NCBI GenBank assembly: GCA_046484625.1
Contig: JAWOIO010000077.1
Coordinates: 1 to 31,871 of the forward strand
From: DASUAO01 sp046484625
GTDB lineage: Bacteria; Actinomycetota; Acidimicrobiia; IMCC26256; PALSA-555
Direction: 5' to 3'
DNA length: 31,871 nt
A program made the translations under genes and the position numbers. Positions 15,072 to 22,808 of the stretch are shown here, one piece after another (the stretch's first letter is position 1; each line of letters opens with the position of its first letter). The notes beneath the pieces are model-generated. The model did no database searches. It was not told the origin of the DNA and saw only the letters and a program-made list of their open reading frames with translations.

Positions 15072-16289
15072 GTGTCCGACCCAATCGTCCCCGTGGTCGC
15101 CGTGGTGCAGGCGCGCCCGGAGGCGGCCCGCACGGTCCGGGCCATCTGGGACGCCGGCGAGGCCGCCTGTGTGCTCGATCCCGCCGCCCCGGCGGCGGTG
15201 TGGGCCCGGGTGCTGGAGGCGGTGCGGCCCACCCACCTCGTCGATGCCGACGGCCGTCGCGTCCTGTCCGACGGGATCGGGACATTCGAGGGCGTCGCCG
15301 CGATCGTCACCACGTCGGGGACGACCGCCGTCCCCAAGGCGGTCGAGCTCACGACCGGGGGGATGACGACGATCGGCCGGGGGTTCGCGTCGGCGCTCGA
15401 GATCCGCGACGACGACCGGTGGCTGGTGTGCCTCCCCCTCCACCACGTCGCCGGGCTGGCCATCCTGGCCCGCGCCCGGACGACCGGCACGCCCGTCACC
15501 GTCCATCCCGGCTTCGACGTCGATGCCGTCGTCGCCTCGGCCCGGGGCGCCGGGCGCGACGCCGACGGCGTCACGGTCGTCTCGGTGGTCCCCACGATGC
15601 TCCAACGGATGCTGGATGCGGACGCACCGGTCGACCGGTTCCGCTGGATCGTCACCGGCGGGGCCCGCACGCCTCCCGCGCTCCGACGCCGGGCCGAGGA
15701 GGCGGGCGGGCGGCCCGTCGACGCCTACGGGCTGTCCGAGACCTGGGGTGGCGTCGTCGTCGACGGCCGGCCCATCGACGGCGTGGAGGTGGCGCTCGTC
15801 GACGACGAGATCCTGGTGCGCGGGGAGCCGATCATGCGCGGCTACCGGCTGGACCCGGAGGCGACCGCCGCCGCGCTCGTCGAGCGCCACGGCGGCGGCG
15901 GTCGGTGGTTCCGCACGGGCGACGTGGGCGCCCGCGACGACGCCGGCCGCATCACGGTCGTCGACCGACGGCGGGACCTCGTGGTCACGGGCGGTGTGAA
16001 CGTGAGCCCCACCGCGGTGGAGTCGGTGCTCGCCTCGCACCCCGACGTCGCCGACATCGCCGTCGCCGGCGAGCCGGACCCGGAATGGGGGGAACGGGTC
16101 GTCGCCTACGTGGTCCCGGTCACGGCCCGCGCGCCGAGCGTCGATGACCTGCGCGCGTTCGGGCGCGGTCTCCTGACCGGACCGCAGCTCCCGCGGGCGG
16201 TCGTCGTGGTCCCGGAGATCCCGCGCACACCCGGCGGCAAGGTCCTTCGACGCGAGCTGGCCCCCGATCGGAGCCGGCCCGCGCCGTGA
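15072..16289 (+). CDS. menE: o-Succinylbenzoate-CoA ligase
   Basis: 405 residues, short for an acyl-CoA synthetase but normal for actinobacterial MenE. ANL-superfamily motifs are in order: P-loop TTSGTTAVPK (80-89), LPLHHVAGLAIL, YGLSETWGG, WFRTGDVG, VDRRRDLVVTGGVNVSP (hinge) and PRTPGGKVLRREL with the catalytic Lys. It activates o-succinylbenzoate to its CoA ester for MenB. The start is taken at GTG 15072 because the frame upstream encodes promoter sequence. It carries the shared operator and is divergent from menB, its pathway partner. A GTG overlapping its stop begins a ligase pseudogene. Confidence 0.92.
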   Translation: MSDPIVPVVAVVQARPEAARTVRAIWDAGEAACVLDPAAPAAVWARVLEAVRPTHLVDADGRRVLSDGIGTFEGVAAIVTTSGTTAVPKAVELTTGGMTTIGRGFASALEIRDDDRWLVCLPLHHVAGLAILARARTTGTPVTVHPGFDVDAVVASARGAGRDADGVTVVSVVPTMLQRMLDADAPVDRFRWIVTGGARTPPALRRRAEEAGGRPVDAYGLSETWGGVVVDGRPIDGVEVALVDDEILVRGEPIMRGYRLDPEATAAALVERHGGGGRWFRTGDVGARDDAGRITVVDRRRDLVVTGGVNVSPTAVESVLASHPDVADIAVAGEPDPEWGERVVAYVVPVTARAPSVDDLRAFGRGLLTGPQLPRAVVVVPEIPRTPGGKVLRRELAPDRSRPAP

Positions 16290-16482
16290 CCGCGCTCCCT
16301 CGTCCCATGCTCGCTGTTCCGACGGACGTCCTCCCTCGTGGGCGGATGGCTCCCCGGCGAGGGCCGCCTCACCGGCACCGTCGGCTCCCTGCTGCTCGGA
16401 GTCCACGACGCGCCCGGTGGCCCCCTCCGCTACGCCGGCCGGGTCGGCTCGGGGACTCGACGACGTGGTGCGCGAGGACTGA
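16286..16482 (+). pseudogene. Internally deleted ATP-dependent DNA ligase remnant
   Basis: Three ligase-like pieces follow each other in different frames. From the GTG at 16286, ALPRPMLAVPTDVLPRG matches the N-terminus of LigC/LigD-type ATP-dependent ligases (PMLA-x-P-x-x-x-LP). A shifted frame then reads VGGWLPGEGRLTGTVGSLLLGVHD and LRYAGRVGSG, the start of their OB-fold domain (about 16328-16456). A third frame reads LDDVVRED before TGA 16480-16482, like the usual C-terminal end. The whole adenylation core, including the lysine motif, is missing. About 200 nt remain of a gene that would normally exceed 900 nt. The GTG overlaps the menE stop, so it was once the next gene of that unit. Assembly error is an alternative. 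Confidence 0.68.
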
Positions 16483-16488
16483 ACGGCC

Positions 16489-16869
16489 TCAGTCGTCGCG
16501 CAGGGACTCCTTCCAGGTCCGGAAGCGGTCGTGCTCGACGCCGTCGGGGCCCGTGCCGGCGCCGGTCCCGTCGGGGAACAGCCGGAACGTGAACACCCGG
16601 TCGAGGTCATCGGCGGCGACTGCGGCGTAGCGGGCGTCGGCCCGACGGGCCGGCCCCGCCCGCCAGAGCAGGTAGCGGCCGATGCGTCGCTTGTACGCGA
16701 CCAGGTCGATGCCGAGATCGCCGCCGAGCGAACGCACCGACGCCGGCGCCTCGACCCAGCGCTCCACCGGGATGAGGAAGTCGCGCTGCGGCGTCGGCGG
16801 CAGATCGTCGGTGTGCCAGTCGCGTTCGGTGGGCGGGCGGGCCTCGGCTGGAGTGGGCATGCGTGCCAT
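16489..16869 (-). CDS. Hypothetical protein, 126 residues
   Basis: I do not recognise this family. The protein is soluble and mixed in composition: a Pro-rich start, RDWHTDDLPPTPQRDFLIPVERWVEAP, a basic helix VAYKRRIGRYLLWRAGPARRADARY and an acidic/aromatic second half with DDLDRVFTFRLFPDG and DRFRTWKESLRDD. Codon usage looks coding and the longer frame upstream is antisense to the next gene, so the start is either 16869 or, more cautiously, the ATG at 16860 (123 residues). No Shine-Dalgarno is clear. It is divergent from the D-threonine-aldolase-like gene, with only 12 nt between starts, and ends 6 nt from the ligase remnant. Confidence 0.62.
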   Translation of the reverse strand: MARMPTPAEARPPTERDWHTDDLPPTPQRDFLIPVERWVEAPASVRSLGGDLGIDLVAYKRRIGRYLLWRAGPARRADARYAAVAADDLDRVFTFRLFPDGTGAGTGPDGVEHDRFRTWKESLRDD

Positions 16870-16881
16870 GCTCGCAGGTCC

Positions 16882-17919
16882 ATGACCGCCTCTCGCATCG
16901 ACGGGCTCTCGACCCCCGCGCTCGTCGTCGACTCGGCCGCGCTCGAGCACAACCTCGCCGCGATGGCCGACGCGCTCCCCGGTCCGCGGTGCCGGCCGCA
17001 CGTGAAGGCGCACAAGACGACTGCCCTGGCGCGACGGCAGCACGACGTCGGGCACCACGGGTTCACCTGTGCGACCCCGCGCGAGGTCTTGGGCATGGCC
17101 GAGGCCGGTCTCGGCGACGACCTGCTGCTGGCCAACGAGGTCGTCGACGGGGAGCGGCTGCGCACGCTCGCCGACCTCGACGCCCGGGTGACGGTCGCCG
17201 TCGACTCCGACGCCACGCTCGATGCCGCCGTGCGAGCGGGGCTCCGCGAGTGCCTCGTCGACGTCAACGTCGGGCTGCCCCGATGCGGCTGCCCCCCCGA
17301 GGACGCGGGGCGCCTCGCCGACCAGGCGCGCACGGCGGGACTCCAGGTGCGTGGGGTCATGGGCTACGAGGGCCACGTCGTCGGTCTCGCCGACCGCGCC
17401 GAACGGACCCGCATGACCGAGGAGTGCATGGCGCTACTGGCGGCAGCCCACGCCGACGTCGGTGGCGAGATCGTGTCCGCCGGCGGCACCGGCACCTTCG
17501 ACTGCAACGCCCTCGCGACGGAGATCCAGGCCGGCTCGTACGCGCTGATGGACTCGGCGTACGGCGCGCTCGACCTGCCGTTCCTTCCCGCGCTGTCCCT
17601 CGTCGCGACGGTGGTGAGCGTGAGCGCCCACGACGGCTACGCCGTCGCCGACTGCGGCCTGAAGTCCCTCGGGATGGACCACGGCGACCCCACGGTCACG
17701 ATCGGGACCGAAGTGGGACCGCCCGGCGCGGTCTGGTTCTGCTCCGACGAGCACCTCACGTTCGGTGCCGCCGAGGGCGCCACCCTGCCGCGGGTCGGCG
17801 ACCGGGTGCGGGTCTGGCCCGCCCACGTCGACCCGACGGTGGCCTACCACGAGCGGATGCACGTCGTGTCGGGGGCCGAGATCCTGGAGACCTGGGCCGT
17901 CGACCTGCGCGGCTGGTGA
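16882..17919 (+). CDS. D-threonine aldolase / D-serine dehydratase-like PLP enzyme
   Basis: 345 residues, a fold-type III PLP enzyme with an N-terminal alanine-racemase-like barrel and a C-terminal beta domain. LSTPALVVDSAALEHN opens the barrel. RPHVKAHKT contains the PLP lysine (Lys42). GTGTFDCN and EIQAGSYALMDSAYG complete the cofactor site. HVDPTVAYHE near the end (His315, Asp317) matches the metal-binding pair of D-threonine aldolases and D-serine dehydratases. Likely reaction: metal-dependent cleavage or deamination of a D-beta-hydroxy amino acid; exact substrate not predictable. Its stop lies in a 16-bp tandem duplication. The amidase gene begins 48 nt downstream from its own -10, so it may be transcribed separately. 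Confidence 0.85.
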   Translation: MTASRIDGLSTPALVVDSAALEHNLAAMADALPGPRCRPHVKAHKTTALARRQHDVGHHGFTCATPREVLGMAEAGLGDDLLLANEVVDGERLRTLADLDARVTVAVDSDATLDAAVRAGLRECLVDVNVGLPRCGCPPEDAGRLADQARTAGLQVRGVMGYEGHVVGLADRAERTRMTEECMALLAAAHADVGGEIVSAGGTGTFDCNALATEIQAGSYALMDSAYGALDLPFLPALSLVATVVSVSAHDGYAVADCGLKSLGMDHGDPTVTIGTEVGPPGAVWFCSDEHLTFGAAEGATLPRVGDRVRVWPAHVDPTVAYHERMHVVSGAEILETWAVDLRGW

Positions 17920-17940
17920 CTCCGGCGGCTGGTGACCGGG
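17909..17940 (+). repeat. 16-bp tandem duplication across a stop codon
   Basis: GCGGCTGGTGAC begins at 17909 and again at 17925, a period of 16. The first copy holds the last codons (Gly-Trp) and the TGA 17917-17919 of the preceding gene. The final 4 nt of the unit differ (TCCG and CGGG). Confidence 0.85.
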
Positions 17941-17954
17941 CCCGCGGAGGGCGG

Positions 17955-17960
17955 TAGCGT
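17955..17960 (+). promoter_or_regulatory. Leaderless-type -10 (TAGCGT) for the first amidase
   Basis: TAGCGT lies 7 nt before the ATG at 17968, with no Shine-Dalgarno in between. Same arrangement as before the MFS and plsY genes. Confidence 0.5.
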
Positions 17961-17967
17961 CGGCGCC

Positions 17968-19452
17968 ATGACCGACACCCCTGGCCACGCATCCGGCGAC
18001 GACCTCTCCGCGCTCGACGCCACCGCGCAGGCCCAGCTGGTGCGCGACGGGACGCTCTCGGCAACCGAGCTGGTGGAAGCAGCCATCACCCGCATCGAGA
18101 AGATGAACCCGCAGCTGAACGCGGTGATCCACCCTCTCTTCGACAAGGCACGCGCCACCGCCGCCGCGACGGAGCCGGGCGCCCCGTTCGCCGGGGTGCC
18201 GATCGTCCTCAAGGACCACGACGGCGAGTCGGCGGGCGACCCCGTCCACCACGGGAACCGGGTCCTGAAGGAGATCGGCCACGTCGCCGACCACGACAGC
18301 TACCTGTTCGCCAAGCTGCGGGCCGCGGGCTTCATCGCCGTCGGCAAGACCAACACACCCGAGCTCGGCCTCATGACCACGACCGAGCCCGAGGCGTACG
18401 GGCCGACCCGAAACCCGTGGAACACCGGGCACAGCACCGGCGGCTCGAGCGGCGGGAGCGCCGCCGCGGTGGCGTCGGGCATGGTGCCGGTCGGCCACGC
18501 CGGCGACGGCGGCGGCTCGATCCGCATCCCGACCAGCGAATGCGGGCTCTTCGGCCTCAAGCCCACCCGTGGTCGCGTCTCGCTCGGCCCCGAGGCCGGC
18601 GAGGCATGGGCCGGACTCGTCCAGCGCCACGTGATCACGCGGTCCGTGCGCGACTCCGCCGCAGTCCTCGACGCGCTCGGGGGGCCGATGCCCGGCGACC
18701 CGTACTTCGCCCCGCCCCCCGCGCGCCCCTTCCTCGACGAGGTCGGCGCCGACCCCGGACGGCTCCGGATCGGCATCCGCACGAACGCGCCCGCCGCGAT
18801 GGCCGAGACGTACACCGAGTGCGCGACAGCCGCCGAAGACGCCGGCCGGCTGCTCGAGTCACTCGGCCACCACGTCGAGGTGGCGTCGCCCGCGGCACTC
18901 GACGAGACCGAGCTGCTCGGCCTCTTCCTCGTGCTCATGAGCACGAACGTCGTGGCCGACCTCCGGGAGATCGAGCGCATCGTCGGTCGCGAGCTCACCC
19001 CCGACGACGTCGAGCCACTCACCTGGGAGTACGCCCAGATGGGGCGCGGCCACTCCGGCTCCGACTACCTCGAGGCCGTCCACGGTGCCCACGCCTGGAC
19101 CCGTCGCGTCGCGTCCTGGTTCGAGCCCCTCGACGACACGACCGGCTTCGACCTCCTGCTCACACCGACCCTCGCGGAGCCGCCCCCCGAGATCGGCGAC
19201 CTCGTGGGCACCAAGGAGAACCCGTGGCACGGGATGGCCCGCTCGACGCCGTTCGCGGCGTACACCGCCGCGTTCAACGTCACCGGGCAGCCCGCGATGT
19301 CCGTGCCGCTCTCGTGGGAGAGCGATCGCAACCTCCCGATCGGCGTGCAGCTCGTCGCGACCCATGCCCGAGAGGACCTGCTGCTGCGGGTCGCGGCCCA
19401 GCTCGAGGAGGCCCGCCCCTGGGCCGACCGTCGCCCGCCGGTCTTCGCCTGA
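17968..19452 (+). CDS. Amidase signature enzyme (first of two)
   Basis: 494 residues. The Ser-cisSer-Lys triad is visible: Lys82 in VPIVLKDHDG, Ser160 in TGGSSGGSAAAVASG and the nucleophile Ser184 in DGGGSIRIP, with the usual 24-residue gap between the two serines. It is close in length to soluble bacterial amidases and GatA, but no gatB/gatC is near and GatA-specific context is absent, so a catabolic amide hydrolase is more likely. Substrate unknown. A GTG at 17932 is in frame, but the ATG at 17968 follows a TANNNT box by 7 nt. It is a paralogue of the next gene, starting with the shared LDATAQA.LVR, and probably arose by tandem duplication. Confidence 0.9.
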   Translation: MTDTPGHASGDDLSALDATAQAQLVRDGTLSATELVEAAITRIEKMNPQLNAVIHPLFDKARATAAATEPGAPFAGVPIVLKDHDGESAGDPVHHGNRVLKEIGHVADHDSYLFAKLRAAGFIAVGKTNTPELGLMTTTEPEAYGPTRNPWNTGHSTGGSSGGSAAAVASGMVPVGHAGDGGGSIRIPTSECGLFGLKPTRGRVSLGPEAGEAWAGLVQRHVITRSVRDSAAVLDALGGPMPGDPYFAPPPARPFLDEVGADPGRLRIGIRTNAPAAMAETYTECATAAEDAGRLLESLGHHVEVASPAALDETELLGLFLVLMSTNVVADLREIERIVGRELTPDDVEPLTWEYAQMGRGHSGSDYLEAVHGAHAWTRRVASWFEPLDDTTGFDLLLTPTLAEPPPEIGDLVGTKENPWHGMARSTPFAAYTAAFNVTGQPAMSVPLSWESDRNLPIGVQLVATHAREDLLLRVAAQLEEARPWADRRPPVFA

Positions 19453-19461
19453 CTCCGCGGC

Positions 19462-20934
19462 ATGGCTGACGACTTCGCGCATCTCGACGCCACCGCGCAG
19501 GCCGACCTCGTCCGGCGCGGCGACGTCACGCCGACCGAGCTCGTCGACGCCGCCATCGCACGGATCGAGGCCCTCGACGGGGAGCTCAACGCGATCGTGC
19601 TCCGGCGCTTCGACCAGGCCCGCGACGAGGCCCGCACCCTCGCGCCCGGGATCGAGGAGGATGCGCCGTTCCGCGGGGTGCCGTTCCTCACCAAGGACCT
19701 GTCGTGCGCCACCGAAGGCGAGCCGTACACCGACGGCATGCGCGCCCTGAAGGACGCCGGCGCCGTCGCCCCGGAGACCGCGCACCTCGCCCGCCGGTTC
19801 CGCGGCGCCGGGCTGGTCAACCTCGGCCGCACCAACAGCCCCGAGCTCGGGCTCGTGCCCACGACCGAGCCCGACGCGTGGGGCCCCACGCACAACCCGT
19901 GGGACTCGAGCCGGTCGCCCGGCGGCTCCAGCGGCGGATCGGCCGCGGCGGTCGCGGCCGGCCTCGTCCCCGCGGCGCACGCCAGCGACGGCGGCGGATC
20001 GATCCGGATCCCGGCCTCGGCGTGCGGGCTCGTCGGGCTCAAGACGTCGCGCGGGCGGATCTCCGTGGGCCCGGGCAAGGGCGAGCTGTCGAGTGCGATG
20101 TCGGTCCAGTTCGCCGTCACCCGCTCGGTGCGCGACTCCGCCGCGCTCCTCGACGTCTGCGCGGGCGAGGAGCCCGGCGACCCGATCGTCCCGGCCCCAC
20201 CGACCAGCTCCTACGTCGACATCGCCGCGCGCGCGGCCACCGGCGACGGTCCTTCGGGCCTGCGCATCGGCCTGATGACCCGCGCACCCGGGGACGCGTC
20301 CCCGATCGACCCCGAGTGCGTCACGGCGACCGAGTTCGCGGCCCGCGCGCTCGAGGCACTGGGCCACCGCGTCGAGGTCGCCCACCCTGCTGCGTACGAC
20401 GACCCGGTGAAGTCCGAGGTCTTCGCCACGCTCTGGGGTGTCGATGCCGCGACCAAGGTGACCAATGCCGGCCGAACGGTCGGGCGTGAGCTCGGCGTCG
20501 CCGACGTCGAGCCCGGGACGTGGATCATGGCCTCCGCCGGTCGCGACATCACGGCGCTGGCGTACCTCGACGCACTGCAGGCCATGCAGCGATGGACCCG
20601 GCAGATGGCCGACTGGTGGGCGGTCGACGGCTTCGACCTCCTGCTCACCCCGACGCTCGCGGAGCCACCGGTGCCGCTCGGGACCTTCGCGCCGACGGCC
20701 GACGACCCGTTCGCCGGGCTGCGGCGCGCCGGCACGTTCACGCCCTACACCCCGACGTTCAACCTCACCGGCCAGCCGGCCCTCTCGCTCCCGCTCCATG
20801 AGTCGGCCGACGGGCTGCCCGTCGGCGTGCACCTCGTCGCCGCCTACGGGCGCGAGGACCTGCTCCTCGCCGTCGCGGCCGCCCTGGAGGTCGCCGAGCC
20901 ATGGGGCGACCGCCGCCCGCCAGTCCACGCATGA
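19462..20934 (+). CDS. Amidase signature enzyme (second of two)
   Basis: 490 residues, paralogous to the preceding gene over its whole length. Triad: Lys78 in VPFLTKDLS, Ser156 in PGGSSGGSAAAVAAG and Ser180 in DGGGSIRIP. The C-terminal LLTPTLAEPPVPLG and FNLTGQPALSLPL segments are typical. It begins 9 nt after the first amidase, and its TGA overlaps an ATG of the AtuA gene, so at least amidase 2, AtuA and its small partner form one operon. Divergence near the substrate channel (middle third) suggests the two amidases act on different amides or esters; this is inference. Confidence 0.9.
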   Translation: MADDFAHLDATAQADLVRRGDVTPTELVDAAIARIEALDGELNAIVLRRFDQARDEARTLAPGIEEDAPFRGVPFLTKDLSCATEGEPYTDGMRALKDAGAVAPETAHLARRFRGAGLVNLGRTNSPELGLVPTTEPDAWGPTHNPWDSSRSPGGSSGGSAAAVAAGLVPAAHASDGGGSIRIPASACGLVGLKTSRGRISVGPGKGELSSAMSVQFAVTRSVRDSAALLDVCAGEEPGDPIVPAPPTSSYVDIAARAATGDGPSGLRIGLMTRAPGDASPIDPECVTATEFAARALEALGHRVEVAHPAAYDDPVKSEVFATLWGVDAATKVTNAGRTVGRELGVADVEPGTWIMASAGRDITALAYLDALQAMQRWTRQMADWWAVDGFDLLLTPTLAEPPVPLGTFAPTADDPFAGLRRAGTFTPYTPTFNLTGQPALSLPLHESADGLPVGVHLVAAYGREDLLLAVAAALEVAEPWGDRRPPVHA

Positions 20935-22310
20935 AGCCAGGCCGTCCCCGCATGATCCGGATCGCCGGCGGCCAGGGCTTCTACGGCGACACACCGCGGT
21001 CGGTCGAGGGGCTCCTCGCCGACGGCGTCGACTACCTGTGCCTCGAGGCCCTCGCCGAGCTCACGCTCGCGATCCTCCAGAAGGACCGCCAGAAGGACGA
21101 GGCCCGCGGCTACACCAAGGACCTCCCGGCGTACCTCACCGCCGCGCTCCCCACCGTGGCCACCGGGCGCACGAAGCTCATCACGAACGCGGGTGGGATC
21201 AACCCCACGGCCGCCGCGCGTGCCGCGGTGGGCGTCGCGCGTGAGCTCGGGCTGTCCGGACTCAAGGTCGCGACCGTGCTGGGCGACGACCTGATGCCAC
21301 GCGTCGACGAGCTGGCCGCGGCCGGGGGCCTCACGCACCTCGACTCGGACGCCCCGTTCTCGGAGTTCCCGGGCGAGCCGCTGTTCGCCGCCGCCTACCT
21401 CGGTGCCCGGCCGATCGTCGACGCGCTCGACCGCGGCGCCGACGTCGTGATCACCGGTCGCTGTGCCGACGCCGCGCTGTTCCTCGCCCCGCTCGTCCAC
21501 GAGCACGGCTGGGCGTGGGACGACTGGGACCGGCTCGCCGCCGGCATGCTGGTCGGTCACCTGCTCGAGTGCTCCGGCCAGACGGCGGGTGGCAACCTCA
21601 GCCGCGACTGGTGGTCGGTGCCCCACCCGTGGGACCTCCCCTACCCCATCGCCGAGGTCGAGGCCGACGGCACCGCGGTGATCACGAAGCCGAAGGCGTC
21701 GGGAGGACGGGTCAGCTTCGACACCGTGCGCCACCAGCTCCTCTACGAGGTCCACGACCCGGCCCGCTACCTCACGCCCGACGTCGTCGCCGACTTCACC
21801 AGCGCGACGTTCACCGACGAGGGCAACGACCGCGTCCGCATCACCGGCGCGCGCGGCACACCGGCGACCCCCACCTACAAGACGCTGCTCTGCCACCGCG
21901 CGGGGTGGGCAGGAGAGGCGCGCCTCGCGTACTCGTGGCCCGAGGCGCGAGAGAAGGCGACCGCCGCCGCGGCGATCTTCGCCGAACGGGTCGCCCAGGC
22001 CGGACTGCCGGTCGAGGAGTGGTGCGTCGAGATGTGGGGGGTCGACGCCCTCGGCGGGCCGACCGTGCCCCCCACCGAGGCCGAGCCCCCCGAGGTGGTC
22101 GCCCGCGTCGCGTGGCGATGCGCCGACCCGGTGACGGCCGGCCTCGTCGGGAGGGAGATGGTGCCGCTCACGCTCTCCGCGCCGCCCGCGGGGACGACCG
22201 GGATCGGGCGCGGCGGCAGCCGCCCGACGGAGCTGCTCGGCATCTGGCCCACGCTCGTCGACAAGACGCTCGTCGACCCGCACGTCACCGTGACCGTGGA
22301 GGAGGTCTGA
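20931..22310 (+). CDS. AtuA-like DUF1446 protein (acyclic terpene utilisation family)
   Basis: 459 residues from the ATG that overlaps the amidase stop (ATGA). An internal ATG at 20952, giving MIRIAGGQGFYGD, fits the family N-terminus equally well. Recognisable family blocks are RIAGGQGFYGDTP, DYLCLEALAELTLAIL, ITNAGGINP, VITGRCADAALFLAPL, LLECSGQTAGGNL and EPGDPKAY-like substitutes in the second half. AtuA is needed for citronellol/geranyl-CoA degradation in Pseudomonas, but its enzymatic step is not established and many family members sit in unrelated acyl-CoA clusters. No geranyl-CoA carboxylase is near, so the pathway here is open. Partner of the next, 1-nt overlapping gene. Confidence 0.85.
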   Translation: MKPGRPRMIRIAGGQGFYGDTPRSVEGLLADGVDYLCLEALAELTLAILQKDRQKDEARGYTKDLPAYLTAALPTVATGRTKLITNAGGINPTAAARAAVGVARELGLSGLKVATVLGDDLMPRVDELAAAGGLTHLDSDAPFSEFPGEPLFAAAYLGARPIVDALDRGADVVITGRCADAALFLAPLVHEHGWAWDDWDRLAAGMLVGHLLECSGQTAGGNLSRDWWSVPHPWDLPYPIAEVEADGTAVITKPKASGGRVSFDTVRHQLLYEVHDPARYLTPDVVADFTSATFTDEGNDRVRITGARGTPATPTYKTLLCHRAGWAGEARLAYSWPEAREKATAAAAIFAERVAQAGLPVEEWCVEMWGVDALGGPTVPPTEAEPPEVVARVAWRCADPVTAGLVGREMVPLTLSAPPAGTTGIGRGGSRPTELLGIWPTLVDKTLVDPHVTVTVEEV

Positions 22311-22705
22311 TGCCCACGCTGCGACTCTCCGAGATCTGCGGCTACCGGTCCGGCGACAAGGGCGACATCGCCAACATCGCGCTGCTCGCCGACGACCGCG
22401 AGGTGTACGACGTGATCGTCGCGGAGGTCACCGCAGCGCGTGTGAAGGCGCACTTCGGGGCCATGGTGACCGGCGACGTGCTCCGCTACGAGGCCGAGAA
22501 CGTCCTCGCGCTGAACTTCGTGCTCCATGGTGCCCTCGGCGGCGGTGGCCCGCGGTCGCTGCGCAGCGACAGCCTCGGCAAGGCGATCGGGGGGGCGTTG
22601 GTGCGGATGGAGATCGAGGTGCCCGAGCATCTCGCGACCCGCCGCGCACCCCGGCCCGACGTCGGCTGGGCCGAGGACATCCTGCGCCGGCTCCCGTCCG
22701 CCTGA
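22310..22705 (+). CDS. AtuA-associated small domain protein
   Basis: 131 residues. LSEICGYRSGDKGDIANIALLA at the start is the characteristic SGDKGD block of the small domain that is fused to the C-terminus of AtuA in some bacteria and separate in others. ALNFVLHGALGGGG follows, then an Arg/Pro-rich end. Here it is a free-standing gene whose ATG overlaps the AtuA TGA by one base (TGATG), a strong sign of coupled translation and of a two-subunit protein. No catalytic residues can be named. Its stop lies within a 14-bp tandem repeat. Confidence 0.85.
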   Translation: MPTLRLSEICGYRSGDKGDIANIALLADDREVYDVIVAEVTAARVKAHFGAMVTGDVLRYEAENVLALNFVLHGALGGGGPRSLRSDSLGKAIGGALVRMEIEVPEHLATRRAPRPDVGWAEDILRRLPSA

Positions 22706-22737
22706 TCACGTCCGCCTGATCACGTCCGGCTGACCGG
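22696..22737 (+). repeat. 14-bp tandem repeat across the AtuA-partner stop codon
   Basis: GTCCGCCTGATCAC occurs at 22696-22709 and 22710-22723, with a degenerate third copy at 22724-22737. The first copy includes the stop TGA 22703-22705, and each further copy also contains a TGA. Confidence 0.9.
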
Positions 22738-22755
22738 GCGGCACCGAACACCTTC

Positions 22756-22794
22756 ACCCGCCCGGAAGACCCGCCCGGAAGACCCGCTCGGAAA
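22756..22794 (+). repeat. 13-bp tandem repeat upstream of the disulfide oxidoreductase
   Basis: ACCCGCCCGGAAG at 22756-22768 and 22769-22781, then a diverged third copy at 22782-22794. It ends just before the AGAGGA ribosome binding site of the next gene and is separate in sequence from the 14-bp repeat 18 nt upstream. Confidence 0.88.
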
Positions 22795-22808
22795 AGAGGA
22801 CCGACCCC

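Noticed and set aside
14967..17360. Upstream extension of the menB frame to about 1090 codons
   Set aside because: Only the last 292 codons match MenB; the rest is antisense to menE and the PLP enzyme, and menB has its own AGGAG site and ATG.
17968..20934. GatA subunits of tRNA amidotransferase
   Set aside because: Two tandem copies without gatB or gatC and coupled to AtuA; generic amidase signature enzymes are more likely.
18859..20994. Minus-strand 711-codon frame opposite the amidases
   Set aside because: Antisense shadow of two well-supported amidases; no domain signal.
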